Notes: generated by a model not told the origin, from the sequence alone. A stretch of DNA of 45,569 nt from Bacteroidaceae bacterium (GCA_017645655.1 JAGCNZ010000069.1:1-45569); one strand, 5' to 3'. Shown: positions 8,055-17,443, numbered from the stretch's first letter. Translations and numbers: made by a program.

Positions 8055-8062
8055 CAAAGATA
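8055..8062 (-). promoter_or_regulatory. Candidate -7 element for glyS
   Basis: The minus strand reads TATCTTTG, a good match to TAnnTTTG, 41 bp before the glyS start. No convincing -33 element lies at the 19-bp distance seen elsewhere in this window, so only half of the promoter is supported. Confidence 0.5.
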
Positions 8063-8144
8063 GGTAAAAAAGGCGAAAGAAGATGCATTCGCGGCACATT
8101 TTATTATTAAACGTGGCTTTGTCGCAAAAAAAACGCTGCTTTTC

Positions 8145-8175
8145 TTGGTCGGAAACGAAAGATGTCGTACCTTTG
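8145..8175 (+). promoter_or_regulatory. Promoter of the 8210 lipoprotein gene
   Basis: TTGG (8145-8148) and TACCTTTG (8168-8175) are separated by exactly 19 bp. The -33 context TTTTCTTGG is the same as at the phe operon promoter. The start codon is 35 bp downstream. Confidence 0.8.
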
Positions 8176-8209
8176 CCTGTCGTTGAAGTGTTAACACGAC
8201 AGTACAGAT

Positions 8210-8902
8210 ATGAGAAAGACTCTTTCCGCGATACTTCTGACCTTTCTGGCTTTTCTGGCAGCCGGTTGCGGCTCTTCCGACAAGAAGGGCGGCAAGGCAG
8301 GCGAGCAAGAAGCCGAGCAGACGTTTGTGACCGAAGAAAGCCTGGAATACACTGAACTCAAGAAGGTTCAGCTGCCCTGCGACAAGGATTTGCTCTACAA
8401 CGCGTGGAAGCAAATTGGAGTCGTCGAGCTGCAGAGGAAAAAGGTGCTCGACTACGACAGCCACACCCCCACCCTCTTCCTCTCGACCGACCTGGACAAG
8501 GACGGCAATCCCGAGGTGCTGCTTCGCAGCGAACCGCCCTACGCAGCCATCTACACCTTCGTGAAGGACTCGCTGCAGCTCATCACCTACGTCGACCAGG
8601 CGCAGATGGGCCTCGCCATCACCCCGGACGGCACGATTCTGAGGAACGGCATAGGCGCCGGAGGCTCCACCGTCTCCGAGTTCATCAGACTGGAGGACAG
8701 CCAGCCGGCCGCTACCGGAGCCGTACGCGAGACCTTCAACATCCAGAACGGAGCCATGGTGTCCGGAGGCACACAGTACATGCTCATGACCGACTCGGCA
8801 CTGGCCAAAGTCAGCAAAGAAGAGTTTGAAAAAGTCGCACCCCAGCAGAACGGCACTTATCTCGAAGACATCGACGGCTGGGAAGACTTCAGGAAACCCT
8901 AA
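8210..8902 (+). CDS. Lipoprotein of unknown function
   Basis: This 230-residue protein begins with a lipoprotein signal peptide (lipobox LAAGC, Cys20), followed by a charged GGKAGEQEAEQ linker. The mature part is a soluble domain of about 190 residues with a FLSTDLDKDGNPEVLLRSE stretch, reminiscent of calcium-binding or beta-propeller-like D-x-D-x-D-G loops (FG-GAP or EF-hand-like; only one copy is visible). No catalytic motif is recognised. It has its own promoter and no same-strand partner close by; the T9SS operon starts 359 bp downstream, after a repeat array. A surface or periplasmic location is likely. Confidence 0.7.
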   Translation: MRKTLSAILLTFLAFLAAGCGSSDKKGGKAGEQEAEQTFVTEESLEYTELKKVQLPCDKDLLYNAWKQIGVVELQRKKVLDYDSHTPTLFLSTDLDKDGNPEVLLRSEPPYAAIYTFVKDSLQLITYVDQAQMGLAITPDGTILRNGIGAGGSTVSEFIRLEDSQPAATGAVRETFNIQNGAMVSGGTQYMLMTDSALAKVSKEEFEKVAPQQNGTYLEDIDGWEDFRKP

Positions 8903-9010
8903 ACCTCACCCCCAAAAACCACCCGCCCGGGCAATGCCGCCAACGCACTCGGCGTCAGGCACTTGCCAACACAGCACGCCAGCACGGAAAACACAGCGTG
9001 CCGCGTCGGC

Positions 9011-9110
9011 AAACATCACGTGTAATATTTCAAATATCACGTGGAATATTTCAAATATCACGTGGAATAATTGCAAACATCACGTGTGATAATCGAAAAC
9101 ATCACGCGCC
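9011..9110. repeat. ATCACGTG array A
   Basis: CACGTG cores start at 9017, 9038, 9059 and 9081, with a degenerate CACGCG at 9103, giving steps of 21, 21, 22 and 22 bp. Linkers after ATCACGTG are TAATATTTCAAAT, GAATATTTCAAAT, GAATAATTGCAAAC and TGATAATCGAAAAC. The array lies in the 359-bp gap between the lipoprotein and porP. The rest of that gap (8903-9010 and 9111-9261) shows no gene and no recognisable promoter. Confidence 0.9.
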
Positions 9111-9261
9111 AAGTTTCCCGACATCGCCTGACACGCTATCCGCCACAAAAGCGAAAAACGAGTGCCCACTCAGGGAAAAAGCGACAAAAAATGCGCCTTA
9201 GCACGATTTTTCGACACAACAGGACAATAAATTAACAATATACATCGTTATTAAAGACAGG

Positions 9262-10200
9262 ATGAAAAGACTGCTCTGGATAGGTATGCTCATCGTGTCC
9301 CTCACAGTAAGGGCACAATTCGACGCGGCGTTTACCAACACCTGGGCGTTGCAGTCCTACTACAACCCTGCAGCGGCAGGGCTCGACAGCAAGCTGAATG
9401 TCGTGGGCATGTACAGCCTGCAAATGGTCGGCTACCAGGGAGCACCGAAGACAATGGTCATCAACGCAGACATGCCACTGTTCTTCGTCGGACCGAAACA
9501 CGGCGTCGGAGCGGCATTCCTCAACGACGACATCGGCGCCTTCTCCAACAAGAAGATACAACTCCAGTACGCCTTCCACCAGAAATTCCTCGGAGGCAGA
9601 GCCAGCATCGGCATCCGTCCCGCACTCCTCATGGTGGGATTCGACGGCTCGGACCTCGACCTCATCGACTCCGGCGACCCCGCCTTCGCACAAAACGACA
9701 TCAAAGGCAACGCCTTCGACCTCGACATCGGACTGCGCTACACATACAAAAAACTCTGGTACGCCGGCGTCAGCGCAGTACACCTGCTCGGACCCACCAT
9801 CAAAATGGGTGACGACAAGACACACGAAGTCTCGATAGACCCGATGTTCATGGTGCAAGGAGGATACAACCTCGCCTTCCGGCAGCCACAATACAAGCTG
9901 GCAATGGATGCAATGGTACGCTCCGACCTCACCTTCTGGCGAGGCGACATCAACGCCCGACTCATGTACGAAGGCAACAAGCACAAGCTCTACGGAGGCC
10001 TCATGTACAGCCCCACCATCAGCGTCGGACTGCTGCTCGGCTTCGACTTCCACGGCATCAACATCGGATACTCCTACGAAGTCTACACCGGCGGCGTCGG
10101 AGTCCTCAACGGAACACACGAAATACTCATCGGATACCAACACGACCTCGACGTCTTCAAGAAAGGAAAGAACCTCCACAAGAGCGTCCGACTACTCTAA
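9262..10200 (+). CDS. porP: PorP/SprF family T9SS outer membrane protein
   Basis: This 312-residue protein has a cleavable signal peptide (about 19 residues, ending VRAQ), followed by alternating amphipathic strands typical of a beta-barrel outer membrane protein. The FTNTWALQSYYNPAAAG segment near the N-terminus and the repeated G-Y/G-L barrel strands are characteristic of the PorP/SprF family, which work with the type IX secretion machinery in export or anchoring of substrates. It is first in the order porP-gldK-gldL-gldM-gldN, the classical T9SS core operon of Porphyromonas and relatives. The start at 9262 opens a standard signal peptide (MKRLLWIGML). Confidence 0.92.
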   Translation: MKRLLWIGMLIVSLTVRAQFDAAFTNTWALQSYYNPAAAGLDSKLNVVGMYSLQMVGYQGAPKTMVINADMPLFFVGPKHGVGAAFLNDDIGAFSNKKIQLQYAFHQKFLGGRASIGIRPALLMVGFDGSDLDLIDSGDPAFAQNDIKGNAFDLDIGLRYTYKKLWYAGVSAVHLLGPTIKMGDDKTHEVSIDPMFMVQGGYNLAFRQPQYKLAMDAMVRSDLTFWRGDINARLMYEGNKHKLYGGLMYSPTISVGLLLGFDFHGINIGYSYEVYTGGVGVLNGTHEILIGYQHDLDVFKKGKNLHKSVRLL

Positions 10201-10272
10201 ACGACTCAATCATAAAAACCCCATAAAGTCCATTTAACCCATTAACCCCATAAGACCCATTTAATAAACAAT

Positions 10273-11796
10273 ATGAAGACAAAAAGTCTGCTTTTAGTAG
10301 GTGCGGCCATCGGCTGCATGGTCTTGGCCTCCTGCTTCGGATCAAACTCCTCGGCAAACGCCACAGGAGGCGAGGTGACAGGCGCCAAAGGCTCATCCTT
10401 CTCGGAACCGACACCCTTCGGAATGGTTCCCATACACAAAGGCTCACTCAAAATCGGCCTCGAGAACAACGATACGTTGTGGGGCACAGAGTATCCCCTG
10501 CGCGACATCAGCGTGGACGGATTCTGGATGGACCAGCATGAGATAAGCAACGCAAAGTATCGCCAGTTCGTCAACTGGGTGCGAGACAGCATCATCCGAG
10601 AGCGTCTGGCAGACCCCGCATACGGCGGCGACGAAACCTACAAGATTGAAGAAGACAAGGAAGGCAACCCCATCACGCCTCACCTCGACTGGAGCAAAAG
10701 CATCCCCTGGCGCAAAGCCAACGAAGACGAAGACCGCGCAATACAAAGCGTCTACGTCATTCATCCCATCGACGGCACCAAGATGCTCGACGCCAGCCAG
10801 ATGAACTACCGCTACGAAATATACGACTACGTAGCAGCAGCACAGCGTAAATACCGCCTCGACCCCGCTGAGCGCGACCTCAACACAGACCACGCAGTCA
10901 GCAACGAGCAGGTCATCATCAGCAAAGACACAGCCTGGATCGACGACGACGGCAAAATCATACGCCAAACCATCACACGACCCCTGTCAGGACCATGGGA
11001 CTTCCTCAACACATACATTGTTAATATATATCCCGACACAACGTGCTGGGTCAACGACTTCCGCAATGCCGACAACGAACGCTACATGAAGCTCTACTTC
11101 TCGAACCCCGCCTTTGACGACTATCCAGTGGTGGGCGTCTCCTGGGAACAAGCGAATGCATTCTGCGCATGGCGAACCAACTTCCTCATGAAAGGCCTAG
11201 GCGGCTACGCAAAACAGATACAACGCTACCGACTGCCAAGCGAAGTGGAATGGGAATACGCTGCCCGCGGCAAGGAAGGCAACCCCTTCCCCTGGGAAAG
11301 CAAAGAAGTCAAGAGCGACAAAGGCTGCTTCTACGCCAACTTCAAGCCCGACCGCGGCAACTACACGCAAGACGGCTCGCTCATCACAAGCAAGTGCGGC
11401 ATCTTCTCAGCAAACAGCAACGGCCTCTATGACATGGCAGGCAACGTAGCAGAATGGACAAGCACCGTTTATACAGAAGCAGGCGTAGAAAGTATGGCCG
11501 ACATGAACCCGGAACTCTCCTACAATGCCGCCAAAGAAGACCCCTACCGCCTGAAGAAGAAATCAGTTCGTGGCGGCTCATGGAAAGACCCTGAAAGCAT
11601 GATACGAAGTGCCTGGCGCTCCTATGAATATCAGAACCAGCCACGATGCTTCATCGGATTCCGCTGCGTGCGAACCATGGTGAATGACAAGTCTGGCAGC
11701 AACAAGGCAACCGGCAGCGCATCCAAGGGAAACAGCAAAGGCTCAAAGTCAACCTCCACAGGACAGACGCTCAGCACACGCAAGACACGTCGCTAA
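10273..11796 (+). CDS. gldK: T9SS ring lipoprotein GldK (PorK)
   Basis: This 507-residue outer membrane lipoprotein has lipobox LASC (Cys21). It carries a formylglycine-generating-enzyme/sulfatase-modifying fold with FWMDQHEISNAKYRQFVNW early, VSWEQANAFCAWR and YRLPSEVEWEYAARG in the middle, and GLYDMAGNVAEW and SVRGGSW near the end. In T9SS it forms the periplasmic ring with GldN/PorN. The C-terminus is a Ser/Lys/Thr-rich tail (about the last 35 residues) of unknown role. It follows porP after a 72-bp spacer of CCCATTAA-type phrases. Confidence 0.95.
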   Translation: MKTKSLLLVGAAIGCMVLASCFGSNSSANATGGEVTGAKGSSFSEPTPFGMVPIHKGSLKIGLENNDTLWGTEYPLRDISVDGFWMDQHEISNAKYRQFVNWVRDSIIRERLADPAYGGDETYKIEEDKEGNPITPHLDWSKSIPWRKANEDEDRAIQSVYVIHPIDGTKMLDASQMNYRYEIYDYVAAAQRKYRLDPAERDLNTDHAVSNEQVIISKDTAWIDDDGKIIRQTITRPLSGPWDFLNTYIVNIYPDTTCWVNDFRNADNERYMKLYFSNPAFDDYPVVGVSWEQANAFCAWRTNFLMKGLGGYAKQIQRYRLPSEVEWEYAARGKEGNPFPWESKEVKSDKGCFYANFKPDRGNYTQDGSLITSKCGIFSANSNGLYDMAGNVAEWTSTVYTEAGVESMADMNPELSYNAAKEDPYRLKKKSVRGGSWKDPESMIRSAWRSYEYQNQPRCFIGFRCVRTMVNDKSGSNKATGSASKGNSKGSKSTSTGQTLSTRKTRR

Positions 11797-11841
11797 AACA
11801 AATCCCCAACAGCATAACAACAATCGAAAAGATACAAAGAT

Positions 11842-12711
11842 ATGAATCCCATAGCTAAATTGCAAAAGTGGATGGACTCGCCATCCGGTCAAGTATTCAT
11901 GAACTACGCGTACAGCTGGGGCGCTGCCGTCGTAGTGTTAGGTGCATTGTTCAAACTGACGCACATTCCCGGGGCAAACGAGATATTGTTCATCAGTATG
12001 ATTACTGAGGTGTTGGTATTCTTCATCTCGGGTTTCGAGAAGACCTACGACAAAGTGCCTCGCACTGAAGGCGACACAGCAATCGCAGGCGGACAGGCAA
12101 TCGTCGTTGCCGGCGGCACACCTCTTCCCGAGGGTGCTGAAGTGCCTGAAGGCCCCATCGTCATCGGTGGAGGAGGCCCCGCAGTGATTGGCGGTGGCGC
12201 AGTTGCCGCAGCAAGCGGTCCTATCGACCCCGATGCTCTGGCTGCAGGAACTGGCCTCAGTGCCGCAGCAGCCAACCTGGCAGCGGCAGGGCAGGCAGCA
12301 GCACAGGCTCAGCTCGCACTCGAGCAGATACAGAATGGCGGGCCTGCCGTGGATGCAAACCAAATCAAAGCAACCGATCCTGCGTCCATCGAAGAGGCAA
12401 TCACCAACTATGCTGAGGAACTCGCAGAGCTTACGGAAGTATTCTCTCGCGTCAAGAAGCAGGCAGAGCGCATGTCGACCGACAGCGAGGAGATGGAGAA
12501 CCTCAACCGTTCTATCACGGGTATCGCTACGGTTTACGAGCTTCAGTTGCGCAACATCAGCAAACAAGTCAGCACCATCGAGCAGATTGATGAGCAGACG
12601 CGCCGCATGGCACAACAGATCGAGGAACTCAACAACGTCTATGCCCGCATGATTAAGGCGCTTACCGTCAACATGAAGGCTGTGCCCGGCACAGAGGAAA
12701 GCGAGCAATAA
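11842..12711 (+). CDS. gldL: T9SS inner membrane motor protein GldL (PorL)
   Basis: This 289-residue protein has two transmembrane helices in its first 70 residues (AYSWGAAVVVLGALFKL and ILFISMITEVLVFFISGFE), an Ala/Gly/Pro-rich segment at about 80-165, and a C-terminal coiled-coil region. GldL and GldM form the proton-driven inner membrane motor that powers type IX secretion (established for the family). The FEKTYD motif after the second helix is typical of GldL. It is followed by gldM after 60 bp. Confidence 0.95.
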   Translation: MNPIAKLQKWMDSPSGQVFMNYAYSWGAAVVVLGALFKLTHIPGANEILFISMITEVLVFFISGFEKTYDKVPRTEGDTAIAGGQAIVVAGGTPLPEGAEVPEGPIVIGGGGPAVIGGGAVAAASGPIDPDALAAGTGLSAAAANLAAAGQAAAQAQLALEQIQNGGPAVDANQIKATDPASIEEAITNYAEELAELTEVFSRVKKQAERMSTDSEEMENLNRSITGIATVYELQLRNISKQVSTIEQIDEQTRRMAQQIEELNNVYARMIKALTVNMKAVPGTEESEQ

Positions 12712-12771
12712 AGCACTTCCATTCAATCAGAGTATTCAGAGCAATCCGATTATTCAGAAAGCAACAAAGCA

Positions 12772-14337
12772 ATGCCAATAAAGAAGAAAAGGATATCCCC
12801 ACGTCAGAAGATGATTAACCTGATGTACTTGGTCCTTCTGGCCATGCTGGCACTCAATGTGTCGAGCGACGTACTGAATGGTTTCTCTCTTGTGGCAGAC
12901 GGGCTGAAGAAGAGTACCGCAAACGCTACCAAATCCAACCTGGGCATCTATAGCACTTTCGAGCAACAGATGAAGGACAATCCTACGAAGGTAAAGGAAT
13001 GGTATGAGAAGGCACAATACGTGCGTGGCATGAGCGACTCTCTCTACAATCTGGCAGAAGAGTTGAAGGAGGCTATCGTCCGTAAGAGCGATGGCAAAGA
13101 GGCCGACGTGGACAACATAAAGAACCGCGAGGACTTGGAAGCCAGCACGCAGGTAATGCTTGCTCCGGGCACGGGTCGGGGCAAGGAACTCTTCAACGCC
13201 ATCAACAGTTACCGTGAACGCATCATTAAGATGGTGACGGACAAGGAGAAGAAAGATATCATAGCCAGCAACCTTGCTACCGAAGTGCCTGCAAAGGGAA
13301 AGATTCTCGGCAAGAACTGGCAGGAGTACCATTTCGAGAATACGCCGACGGTGGCAGCTGTGACGTTGCTCACAAAGTTGCAGAGCGATGTGCGTGACGC
13401 TGAGGGCGAGGTGCTTCACAACCTTGTGAGCAACGTAGACGTGAAGGACATTCGCGTGAACCAACTGAATGCATATGTCATCCCGAATGCCGTGACCGTC
13501 GTGCAGGGCGGGCGCTTCAGTGCGCAAATCATCATGGCTGCTGTCGATACGACGCGCCGTCCGACCATCTACATCGGCGGACGCGAGATACAAAGCGACA
13601 AGGGTTACTATGAGACGGTGTGCAGCAAGACGGGTGACTTCACTTTCAACGGATACATCGAGATGCTGAACGGTTCCGGAGAGAAAGTTCGACGTGACTT
13701 CTCGCAGAAGTACACGGTTGTCGCTCCGAGTGCAACCGTCAGTGCAGACATCATGAATGTGCTCTATGCGGGCTACGACAACCCGATGAGCGTCTCTGTT
13801 CCTGGCATCCCGAGCAACAAGCTGCGTGTCAGCATGACGGGCGGCAGCTTCGAGCAGAAGGGCGAGGGCAAGTACAATGCTCGCCCGACGACACCTGGCA
13901 CGGAGGCAGTCATCACGGTAGCCGCCGAGAGCGAGGGCCGGATGCAGGAAATGGGTAAGTTCACGTTCCGCGTGCGCAAGTTGCCCGACCCGACTGCCTA
14001 CATCGCCTATGCTGCCGAGGGTGGAGGTGAGAACCACTTCACCAGCGGCAAGCTCTCAAAGCAGATACTGATGGGCACAGAGGGCATCGGCGCAGCCATC
14101 GACGATGGTTTGCTGAACATTGCCTTCCGCGTGAACAGCTTCGAGATAGTCTTCTTCGATGCCATGGGCAATGCCGTGCCCTACCAGAGCAACGGCGCGA
14201 AGTTCTCCGACCAGCAGAAGGCGCAGATGCGCGGCCTGGCCCGCAACAAGCGATTCTACATCCGAGACATTCACGCCACGGGTCCCGACGGCATAGAGCG
14301 CACGCTCAATGGTGCCATGGAGGTAATTATTAACTAA
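12772..14337 (+). CDS. gldM: T9SS motor protein GldM (PorM)
   Basis: This 521-residue protein has a basic N-terminus (MPIKKKRISPRQKM) and one membrane helix with the hallmark NLMYLVLLAMLALNVSSDVLNGF. The rest is periplasmic, built of helical and Ig-like domains that span the periplasm to contact the PorK/N ring. Length and segment order match GldM. It partners with the GldL encoded just upstream and is followed by gldN after 19 bp. Confidence 0.96.
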   Translation: MPIKKKRISPRQKMINLMYLVLLAMLALNVSSDVLNGFSLVADGLKKSTANATKSNLGIYSTFEQQMKDNPTKVKEWYEKAQYVRGMSDSLYNLAEELKEAIVRKSDGKEADVDNIKNREDLEASTQVMLAPGTGRGKELFNAINSYRERIIKMVTDKEKKDIIASNLATEVPAKGKILGKNWQEYHFENTPTVAAVTLLTKLQSDVRDAEGEVLHNLVSNVDVKDIRVNQLNAYVIPNAVTVVQGGRFSAQIIMAAVDTTRRPTIYIGGREIQSDKGYYETVCSKTGDFTFNGYIEMLNGSGEKVRRDFSQKYTVVAPSATVSADIMNVLYAGYDNPMSVSVPGIPSNKLRVSMTGGSFEQKGEGKYNARPTTPGTEAVITVAAESEGRMQEMGKFTFRVRKLPDPTAYIAYAAEGGGENHFTSGKLSKQILMGTEGIGAAIDDGLLNIAFRVNSFEIVFFDAMGNAVPYQSNGAKFSDQQKAQMRGLARNKRFYIRDIHATGPDGIERTLNGAMEVIIN

Positions 14338-14356
14338 ACAAGAAACACAGAAAGAT

Positions 14357-15430
14357 ATGAAGCGCACACTCATTCTCATAACGGTCACGCTCCTCGTGGC
14401 AAGTGCAGTACAGGCACAACCGACGAAGAGCCGTGTCCCTCAGCAGGAAACGACACAGCAGGCTGGCAAAACCGGCACTGCTACCGACCGTGCATCGCTT
14501 ATGTTCCCCACCACGGCAGCCATGCCAGACGATGTGATATGGAAGCGTGACATCTACCGCCAGCTTGACCTGACGAAGGACAAGAACGCGCCGATGTACT
14601 ATCCCGTGGAGCCGATGGGGAAGCAGGTGAACCTCTTCACCTACCTCTTCCGCCTGATTCTCACGGGCCGCATCAACGCCTACACGTATAAGCTGGACGG
14701 CAACGAGTCGTTCGACGAAAAGGACAAACTCCCCGTGAGGGACATGCTGGAACGCTACGGCATATACTACGAGGAGGCCAACGGCAAGATGACAGTGGCC
14801 GACAGCGACGTGCCGAGCGCCGAAGCGACACGCTACTACCTCAAGGAGAGCATTTACATGGACCAGCGCACAGGCACCTTCTCCACTAAGGTGACTGCCC
14901 TCTGCCCCGTACTGATGCGAGGTGCCGACGAGTTCAGCAGCGACGCGACGCCATACCCACTCTTCTGGGTGAAGTACGACGACGTGGCTCCCTGGCTTGC
15001 CAAACTGCCCATGATGCCCAGCGACCTGAACAACGTCACCAACATGACTGCGGATGATTTCTTTGCGATGAACCGCTACGAAGGCAAGATCTACAAGACC
15101 AACAACATGCAGGGCAAGATGCTCCACAATTATTGCGAGACCGACAGCGACATGGTGGCTGAGCAGAAGCGCATCGAGAAGCAGATTGACGACTTCGAGA
15201 AGAACGTCTGGGGCGACGGCTTCCTTGCCGACACCACCAAGAAGGACAGCCTCGAGGCCAAGACGGAAACGGGCGAGAAGAAGTCCTCGAAGGGTCTGCT
15301 CTTCGGACGTAAAGGCTCAAAAGCCAAGGGCAAGGAAGAGTCGGCAAGCGGCGAGACTGCCAAGAAGGAGAAGAGCGAAGCACCTGCCAGCGCTTCTGCC
15401 CGCGTCAGCGCACGTCGCCAAAGGAGGTAA
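14357..15430 (+). CDS. gldN: T9SS ring protein GldN (PorN)
   Basis: This 357-residue protein has an N-terminal signal peptide ending VQAQ. The family core runs from about residue 55 to 290, beginning near DDVIWKRDIYRQLDLTKDKNAPMYYPVEP, which is diagnostic for GldN. It binds the lipoprotein GldK to form the periplasmic ring. The last 70 or so residues are a low-complexity Lys/Ser/Ala/Glu-rich tail ending in an Arg-rich ARVSARRQRR, longer than the core fold needs. It ends the T9SS operon; an intrinsic terminator follows 46 bp later. Confidence 0.94.
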   Translation: MKRTLILITVTLLVASAVQAQPTKSRVPQQETTQQAGKTGTATDRASLMFPTTAAMPDDVIWKRDIYRQLDLTKDKNAPMYYPVEPMGKQVNLFTYLFRLILTGRINAYTYKLDGNESFDEKDKLPVRDMLERYGIYYEEANGKMTVADSDVPSAEATRYYLKESIYMDQRTGTFSTKVTALCPVLMRGADEFSSDATPYPLFWVKYDDVAPWLAKLPMMPSDLNNVTNMTADDFFAMNRYEGKIYKTNNMQGKMLHNYCETDSDMVAEQKRIEKQIDDFEKNVWGDGFLADTTKKDSLEAKTETGEKKSSKGLLFGRKGSKAKGKEESASGETAKKEKSEAPASASARVSARRQRR

Positions 15431-15476
15431 GACAACAAGGCTGACCTGCCGGAGCGGAAATCCGGCCACACAGATA

Positions 15477-15505
15477 GAGGAGGGACACCGAGTCCCTCCT
15501 CTTTT
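15477..15505 (+). terminator. Terminator of the T9SS operon
   Basis: A perfect 10-bp stem, GAGGAGGGAC (15477-15486) with GTCCCTCCTC (15492-15501), has a 5-base loop (ACCGA) and is followed by TTTT. It lies 46 bp after the gldN stop codon. Confidence 0.88.
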
Positions 15506-15614
15506 CGTATCCCTCCCCCCTTGCCAACCTGCCCGCGAACGGAAAGCCGCACAGAACGCCACCGGAGCGAACGCGGCACAGTCTTCCACACGACTCAGCA
15601 GGCAGTGCCACAAG

Positions 15615-15760
15615 ACACGGCACGTGATGCCTGAAATTGTCACACGTGATGTTTGCAATTATTACACGTAATATTTGAAATATTACACGTGATAATTTCA
15701 TTTTACCCACGTGATGTTTGCAACTTACCCACGTGATGTTTGCAATCATCGCCTGTCGCA
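15615..15760. repeat. ATCACGTG array B, inverted orientation
   Basis: Cores start at 15621, 15643, 15665 (CACGTA), 15686, 15708 and 15730, with steps of 22, 22, 21, 22 and 22 bp. Read on the minus strand, the linkers are GGTAAGTTGCAAAC, GGTAAAATGAAATT, TAATATTTCAAAT, TAATAATTGCAAAC and TGACAATTTCAGGC. The array lies between two convergent transcription units, each with its own terminator. The rest of 15506-15820 holds no recognisable gene. Confidence 0.9.
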
Positions 15761-15820
15761 TTGATGAACATCGCGCCCGATGACTGCCTGCACGACATGC
15801 CTGGGCAGGAGTCAGAGCAC

Positions 15821-15853
15821 AAAAAAAGAGGAACGCACCGCAGCACGTTCCTC
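15821..15853 (-). terminator. Terminator of the 15902-17401 gene
   Basis: On the minus strand GAGGAACG pairs with CGTTCCTC (15846-15853 with 15828-15835) and is followed by seven T residues (the A-run at 15821-15827). It lies about 50 bp after the stop of the upstream minus-strand gene. Confidence 0.85.
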
Positions 15854-15901
15854 ATTATCATTCGCAAGAGCCCGGAAAAGCTCAAGCATTATTCCGCATT
15901 T

Positions 15902-17401
15902 TTACTTGACGGCAACCTTCTTGCCATTGATGATGTAGAGACCCTTGGCAGGCTGGCTTACGCGACGGCCTTGGAGGTCGAAGATAGCGCTCTTGCCGTC
16001 GTTGACCTTCACGCTTGTGATAGCAGTGGTGTTGTCAATGAGACCGAAGCGAACAGTTGCTGCGTCGCCAACCTCTTCAGGATTCAACTGCAGGTATGCA
16101 GACTTGGCAGGAAGCTGCACGCCATCGCCAGTAACGGCTGAGAAGGCATTAGCCTCGTCGGGGTTGAGAACGTAGTTAGCGCTTGTGTTGGTGGGATCGC
16201 TGGGTGCTATAACAGCAGCCTCAAGAACTGCAACAAAGAGATTGCCTTCTACAGCGGGTGTTTCCTCATCTGCGAAGAAAGGAATCATGTAGGGCTCACC
16301 CTGGGCAGGAACCTCAGCCACGAGCATCACGCCAGTACCTGCGGGCACAACCGTAACAGGCTCCAGCATAGCATAGTTGACAGCCTCGATGTAGTCAACA
16401 GCAATGTAAGCCTTCACTGGGCTGTCGGTAAAGTCGAGATCCTTGTCGCTGCTGAACATGGTGTACTGCTCTGTGGGAGCAAAGAACTCAACAGTAGCTT
16501 CCCATTGTGCCACACATTCGGTGTCCTCAGCAGGCATCACTTCAGGAACTGAAGGCTCCCAACCAATAAATACATAACCTTCCTTAGTCGGATTCTCGGG
16601 AGCCTGAACAGGTGTGTTGTAGTCCTGAGTAATGGGATCAACGACTACATCGTCAAAGCCAGTAACGAAGGTGATAGTGTACTGGTTGATAGACCACTGG
16701 GCAACACAGGTCATGTCCTGTTCGGGCATTACCTCGGGAACAGCAGGCTCCCAGCCCATGAACGTGTAACCAGCCTTCTCGGGGTCAGCAGGAGCTGTAA
16801 CTGCCTCACCGGGAACAGCAGAGATAGGCTCAACAATTACGTCGTCGAAACCAGTCTCGAAGGTAATGGTCACAGGCTCAACAACTGCAGCAGGCTCGAC
16901 AGTCCACTCGTACTCCTTAGTGCCGCTATAGTTGTGAATGTCACTAGAAGGACCTTCCAGCGTGATGTTGCTGACAATCAGGTTGTACTGGCCAGCCTCT
17001 ACGGTGCTGGCAATGTTCACTGTAACCACAGCAACAACGCCAGTGTTGCCAGTCAGAGCAATGCCCTGAGCACCGGAGCATGAGAATGTAACCACGTTGC
17101 CTGCATCGTTCACGGTCGTGCTGATTACAGGATTGTAAGCATCGGGATAACGACCTTCCTCGCCAGTAGCGGGCTCAACGCTCACGAAGGTAACACCCTC
17201 GGGAAGCTGCAGCGTGCAATTCCACATTGCAATCTCGGTATAGTTGTACATGTCCAGATACAACTCAGCAGTAGCGCCAGCCTGTCCGGCCTCGCCCCAT
17301 ACCTCGATTCTGTACCTCTCGTTCATCGTGTTCTCTGTTTCAGCTGCCATACCACACAGGCAAAGCATAAACATAGAAATCAGTGTGAAAAATTTTTTCA
17401 T
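15902..17401 (-). CDS. Secreted InlB B-repeat protein with T9SS sorting tail
   Basis: This 499-residue protein has a signal peptide (MKKFFTLISMFMLCLCGMAA). An N-terminal domain at about 28-165 resembles a cohesin-like or dockerin-partner beta fold (AELYLDMYNYTEIAMWNCTLQLPEGVTFVSV). Two tandem InlB-type (Flg_new/Listeria-Bacteroides) repeats follow, each with the signature GYTFMGWEPAVPEVMP or GYVFIGWEPSVPEVMP and a closing CVAQW. The C-terminus, SAIFDLQGRRVSQPAKGLYI and onward to NGKKVAVK, is a type IX sorting tail. It is therefore a predicted surface or secreted substrate of the T9SS encoded next door. Ligand or function is unknown. Confidence 0.8.
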   Translation of the reverse strand: MKKFFTLISMFMLCLCGMAAETENTMNERYRIEVWGEAGQAGATAELYLDMYNYTEIAMWNCTLQLPEGVTFVSVEPATGEEGRYPDAYNPVISTTVNDAGNVVTFSCSGAQGIALTGNTGVVAVVTVNIASTVEAGQYNLIVSNITLEGPSSDIHNYSGTKEYEWTVEPAAVVEPVTITFETGFDDVIVEPISAVPGEAVTAPADPEKAGYTFMGWEPAVPEVMPEQDMTCVAQWSINQYTITFVTGFDDVVVDPITQDYNTPVQAPENPTKEGYVFIGWEPSVPEVMPAEDTECVAQWEATVEFFAPTEQYTMFSSDKDLDFTDSPVKAYIAVDYIEAVNYAMLEPVTVVPAGTGVMLVAEVPAQGEPYMIPFFADEETPAVEGNLFVAVLEAAVIAPSDPTNTSANYVLNPDEANAFSAVTGDGVQLPAKSAYLQLNPEEVGDAATVRFGLIDNTTAITSVKVNDGKSAIFDLQGRRVSQPAKGLYIINGKKVAVK

Positions 17402-17443
17402 AGTGTTTTCGTTTATAGTTAATACAAAATGTTAATTTGGGCA

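Noticed and set aside
9011-9110. CRISPR array
   Set aside because: The unit is only about 22 bp and the linkers recur between arrays; there are no unique spacers of about 30 bp and no cas genes.
8998-9201. Small protein with repeated ISRGIFQ units
   Set aside because: The repeats are simply the translation of ATCACGTG array A; the 21-bp steps keep the frame by chance.
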